8,702 nucleotides of DNA from Candidatus Kuenenia stuttgartensis. GTDB lineage: Bacteria; Planctomycetota; Planctomycetia; Isosphaerales; Isosphaeraceae. Shown here in pieces: positions 7,144-8,702 of this stretch. A program made the translations under genes and the position numbers. The notes beneath the pieces are model-generated. The model ran no database searches. It had not been told where the DNA came from and worked only from the letters and a program-made list of their open reading frames with translations. How positions within the stretch are numbered: the first letter of the stretch is position 1; each line of letters opens with the position of its first letter. Location of the stretch: NCBI GenBank assembly GCA_945872325.1, contig CAMBZY010000109.1, positions 1-8,702 of the forward strand, written 5' to 3'.

Positions 7144-7334
7144 GCACTTACTCGCCTGACGTGCGATTTATCGTTACCTGCCACACTTTCGGACGGAAAC
7201 ATAAGCCATGTCTGAACATGGAATTACATCCAGATCAACTGTTCTACTGATGCACCCTAAAGTACTTCCGCAAAACCATCGATCGGTCGGTATGCTTGAT
7301 ATAGGCACTCCTGACCACTCCGCCCTGCGATACT

Positions 7335-7363
7335 ATTAGAAGGCTTCCCTGCCTTCTTGTCAA
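7335..7363 (-). promoter_or_regulatory. Sigma-70 type promoter for the nusA-infB-rbfA operon
   Basis: On the minus strand a perfect -35 box TTGACA (7358-7363) is followed after exactly 17 bp by TCTAAT (7335-7340), which matches TATAAT at five of six bases. Transcription would start near 7328, giving a leader of about 220 nt before the nusA ATG. It lies in the only large gap upstream of nusA, which supports the call. The start site has not been measured. Confidence 0.7.
7338..7357. repeat. Inverted repeat within the nusA promoter spacer
   Basis: AGAAGGC (7338-7344) and GCCTTCT (7351-7357) are perfect 7-bp inverted arms with a 6-bp gap. The repeat fills the spacer between the -35 and -10 boxes and overlaps three bases of the -10. 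This is a typical place for a repressor, or a MerR-like activator, to bind. It may also be chance. It is not followed by a T-run, so it is unlikely to be a terminator. Confidence 0.5.
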
Positions 7364-7584
7364 GCGAAAGTGTCTCATCATCCCTGAATTTCCAGATCTT
7401 TCTTTCTTTTAACCATCACCTCTCACTGGATTTTTCCGCCTTCAATCTTTATTCTGCACACCAATCTGCTGATCAAACTTTTCATACTTCTCAACCCAGA
7501 TCCTTATCACAATCAGTCGACCGGGATCAGGTCTCTATCAAGTCTCGTATTTCCAAAACACCTTTGTCAAAAGAGTTAAAGCCG

Positions 7585-8367
7585 ATGAACCAAGCCATAT
7601 GGATTGATACGCACGCCCATGTTACGCATCTTAAATTTCGTCCTAATCTTGATCAAATCCTGACCAATGCCCGCGATGCTTCCTTAAAGTCCATCATCAG
7701 CGCTGCGACCTGTGCTGCCGATGCTCAGGCTGTTGTCGAACTTGCTCATCGTGAACCGCTTGTGAAAGCCGCGGTCGGGATTCATCCCAACGACACCCAT
7801 TTACTTCAGCCCGGTGATTGGGATCTGATTCTGAAACTGGCCGATGACCCTGTTGTGGTTGCCATAGGTGAAACGGGACTGGATCGCTACTGGAAAGATG
7901 CTCCTTTTGATGTTCAGCAGGAATCGTTCGAGAAGCATCTGGAGTTGGCCGAGAAACTTGGCTTGCCTGTGGTGATCCATTGCCGCGATGCCATGACCGA
8001 TATCCTCGACCTGCTGGAGCAACGTCATCGACCATTGCGCGGCACCATGCACTGCTTCATCGGTAGTCTTGAAGACTCTAAGCGATTGTTGGAACTAGGA
8101 TTACATCTTGGTATTGGTGGAATATCCACGTTCGCAAACAAAGAGTTTGATGCTTTAAGGGACGTCATTCGCCAGATCCCTGACGACCGTTTATTGGTGG
8201 AAACAGATGCTCCATTTTTGAGCCCTCACCCATTTCGAGGCAAAATGAATGAACCGAGCCGGGTGGCTGTGACTGGTCAGGCTCTTGCTGAGTTAAAAGG
8301 CTGGAGTGTTGAGGAATGCGCTCGAATGACTACAGAAAACGCCGAGTCGTTATTTCGCCGAATCTGA
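7585..8367 (+). CDS. tatD: TatD family metal-dependent hydrolase/DNase
   Basis: This 260-aa protein is a TatD family member of the amidohydrolase-like TIM-barrel metalloenzymes; TatD proteins act as metal-dependent 3'-5' nucleases and repair or turnover enzymes. Every expected metal ligand is visible: His10 and His12 in IDTHAH, Glu96 in AIGETGLD, His132 in VVIHCRDA, His156 in GTMHCFIG and Asp208 in LLVETDAPFLSPHPFRGK. GIHP (65-68) and the C-terminal NEPSRV segment are also typical. The length fits the family (about 255-265 aa). I chose ATG at 7585 over the upstream TTG at 7357 because MNQAIWIDTHAH is the normal TatD beginning, AAGAG at 7571-7575 is a plausible Shine-Dalgarno, and the 76 extra codons look unrelated. 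The protein is cytoplasmic. It is divergent from nusA and ends 5 bp before the convergent queE stop. Confidence 0.95.
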   Translation: MNQAIWIDTHAHVTHLKFRPNLDQILTNARDASLKSIISAATCAADAQAVVELAHREPLVKAAVGIHPNDTHLLQPGDWDLILKLADDPVVVAIGETGLDRYWKDAPFDVQQESFEKHLELAEKLGLPVVIHCRDAMTDILDLLEQRHRPLRGTMHCFIGSLEDSKRLLELGLHLGIGGISTFANKEFDALRDVIRQIPDDRLLVETDAPFLSPHPFRGKMNEPSRVAVTGQALAELKGWSVEECARMTTENAESLFRRI

Positions 8368-8372
8368 ACGGC

Positions 8373-8702
8373 TTAGACTCCACGAGTCTCGGCTCCCCAG
8401 ATAATCTTGTGTAACTGAAGTTGCATACGGATATTACGTTTTGACTGAAGGATCCACTCAGCCAGTTCCTCAAGCCCCACTCGCCCATGGCAGGCACTAA
8501 AATGGACAGGACAGAGATTGATCAGGTTGTACTTGTCAACCACAGCGATGGACCAGTCGAAATCGGCTCGGTCGCAGATCACGAACTTGACTTCATCAAT
8601 TGGCTTAAGTCGTTCCAGATTCGACCATTCCATCGCGGCGGATTCGTTTGATCCTGGCGTTTTTACATCAAGTATGACGTGAACTCGCGGATCAACCTTT
8701 TC
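8373..8702 (-). CDS. queE: 7-carboxy-7-deazaguanine synthase QueE, C-terminal part
   Basis: The visible 109 codons are the C-terminal half of QueE, a radical SAM enzyme that contracts 6-carboxytetrahydropterin to 7-carboxy-7-deazaguanine in queuosine (preQ0) synthesis. Recognisable stretches are HVILDVKTPGSNES near the window edge, LKPIDEVKFVICDRADFDWS, the LEELAEWIL helix and the ending MQLQLHKIIWGAETRGV, the family's characteristic C-terminus. The reading frame is open from the right edge (8702), so the ATG at 8633 is internal and not the true start. The CxxxCxxC cluster motif of the N-terminal half lies outside the window, so completeness cannot be judged. The gene is convergent with tatD. 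Other queuosine genes may lie to the right. Confidence 0.9.
   Translation of the reverse strand, partial: EKVDPRVHVILDVKTPGSNESAAMEWSNLERLKPIDEVKFVICDRADFDWSIAVVDKYNLINLCPVHFSACHGRVGLEELAEWILQSKRNIRMQLQLHKIIWGAETRGV

Larger units (their letters stand above)
7110..7584. other. Divergent intergenic region between nusA and tatD
   Basis: This 475-bp region has no gene I can support. It holds the minus-strand nusA promoter (7335-7363), an inverted repeat inside that promoter, and the roughly 220-nt nusA leader with two perfect 6-bp hairpins (7124-7143 and 7206-7221). The part from about 7365 to 7584 is rich in T and C and is open in the tatD frame from a TTG at 7357. Its Ser/Phe/His-rich translation does not look like a TatD domain. 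I found no convincing plus-strand promoter for tatD. Confidence 0.6.

Noticed and set aside
7296..7336. Possible plus-strand promoter for tatD (TTGATA at 7296 with TACTAT at 7331)
   Set aside because: The spacing is 29 bp, far from 16-18, and no better -10 sits at the right distance from TTGATA.
1..8702. Search for tRNA, rRNA, CRISPR repeats, insertion sequences or phage genes
   Set aside because: No cloverleaf, regularly spaced repeat, transposase motif or terminal inverted repeats with target duplications were seen by eye on either strand.

Overview
The window looks like a piece of a planctomycete chromosome of moderate GC. The reasons are the very long proline-rich initiation factor 2, an endonuclease III-like protein with a lysine/proline/alanine tail, weak or absent Shine-Dalgarno sequences on most genes, and a nusA-infB-rbfA cluster stripped of its usual partners. 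This lineage call is an inference from gene content and style; no 16S or other marker is present.

Layout. At the left edge a perfect inverted repeat (21-44) precedes a histidine phosphatase family gene (58-699, +). It converges on an endonuclease III-like [4Fe-4S] protein gene (731-1879, -), with a terminator-like hairpin between them. Reading leftward on the minus strand are nusA (5823-7109), infB (2485-5727) and rbfA (1989-2408), followed by the endonuclease III-like gene. The probable promoter of this block is a near-consensus sigma-70 type site, TTGACA-N17-TCTAAT, at 7335-7363. It would give a leader of about 220 nt before nusA. Divergently transcribed is tatD (7585-8367, +). It converges with a 5-bp gap on the 3' part of queE (8373-8702, -), which runs off the right edge.

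Function. nusA, infB and rbfA couple transcription elongation and termination, translation initiation, and 30S maturation; their co-transcription is ancient and widespread. The endonuclease III-like gene lies 109 bp downstream on the same strand and may be a read-through member of the block. tatD (metal-dependent nuclease/hydrolase), queE (7-deazaguanine/queuosine synthesis) and the phosphatase look like independent neighbours.

Most of the window is housekeeping. I see no transposase, tRNA, rRNA, CRISPR array or phage gene, and no convincing new multi-gene system. The points most worth a second look are: the endonuclease III-like protein, which keeps the iron-sulfur motif and aspartate but has lost the helix-hairpin-helix signature and catalytic lysine and carries a histone H1-like tail; the inverted repeat inside the nusA promoter spacer together with a structured nusA leader; and the intercistronic hairpin between infB and rbfA.
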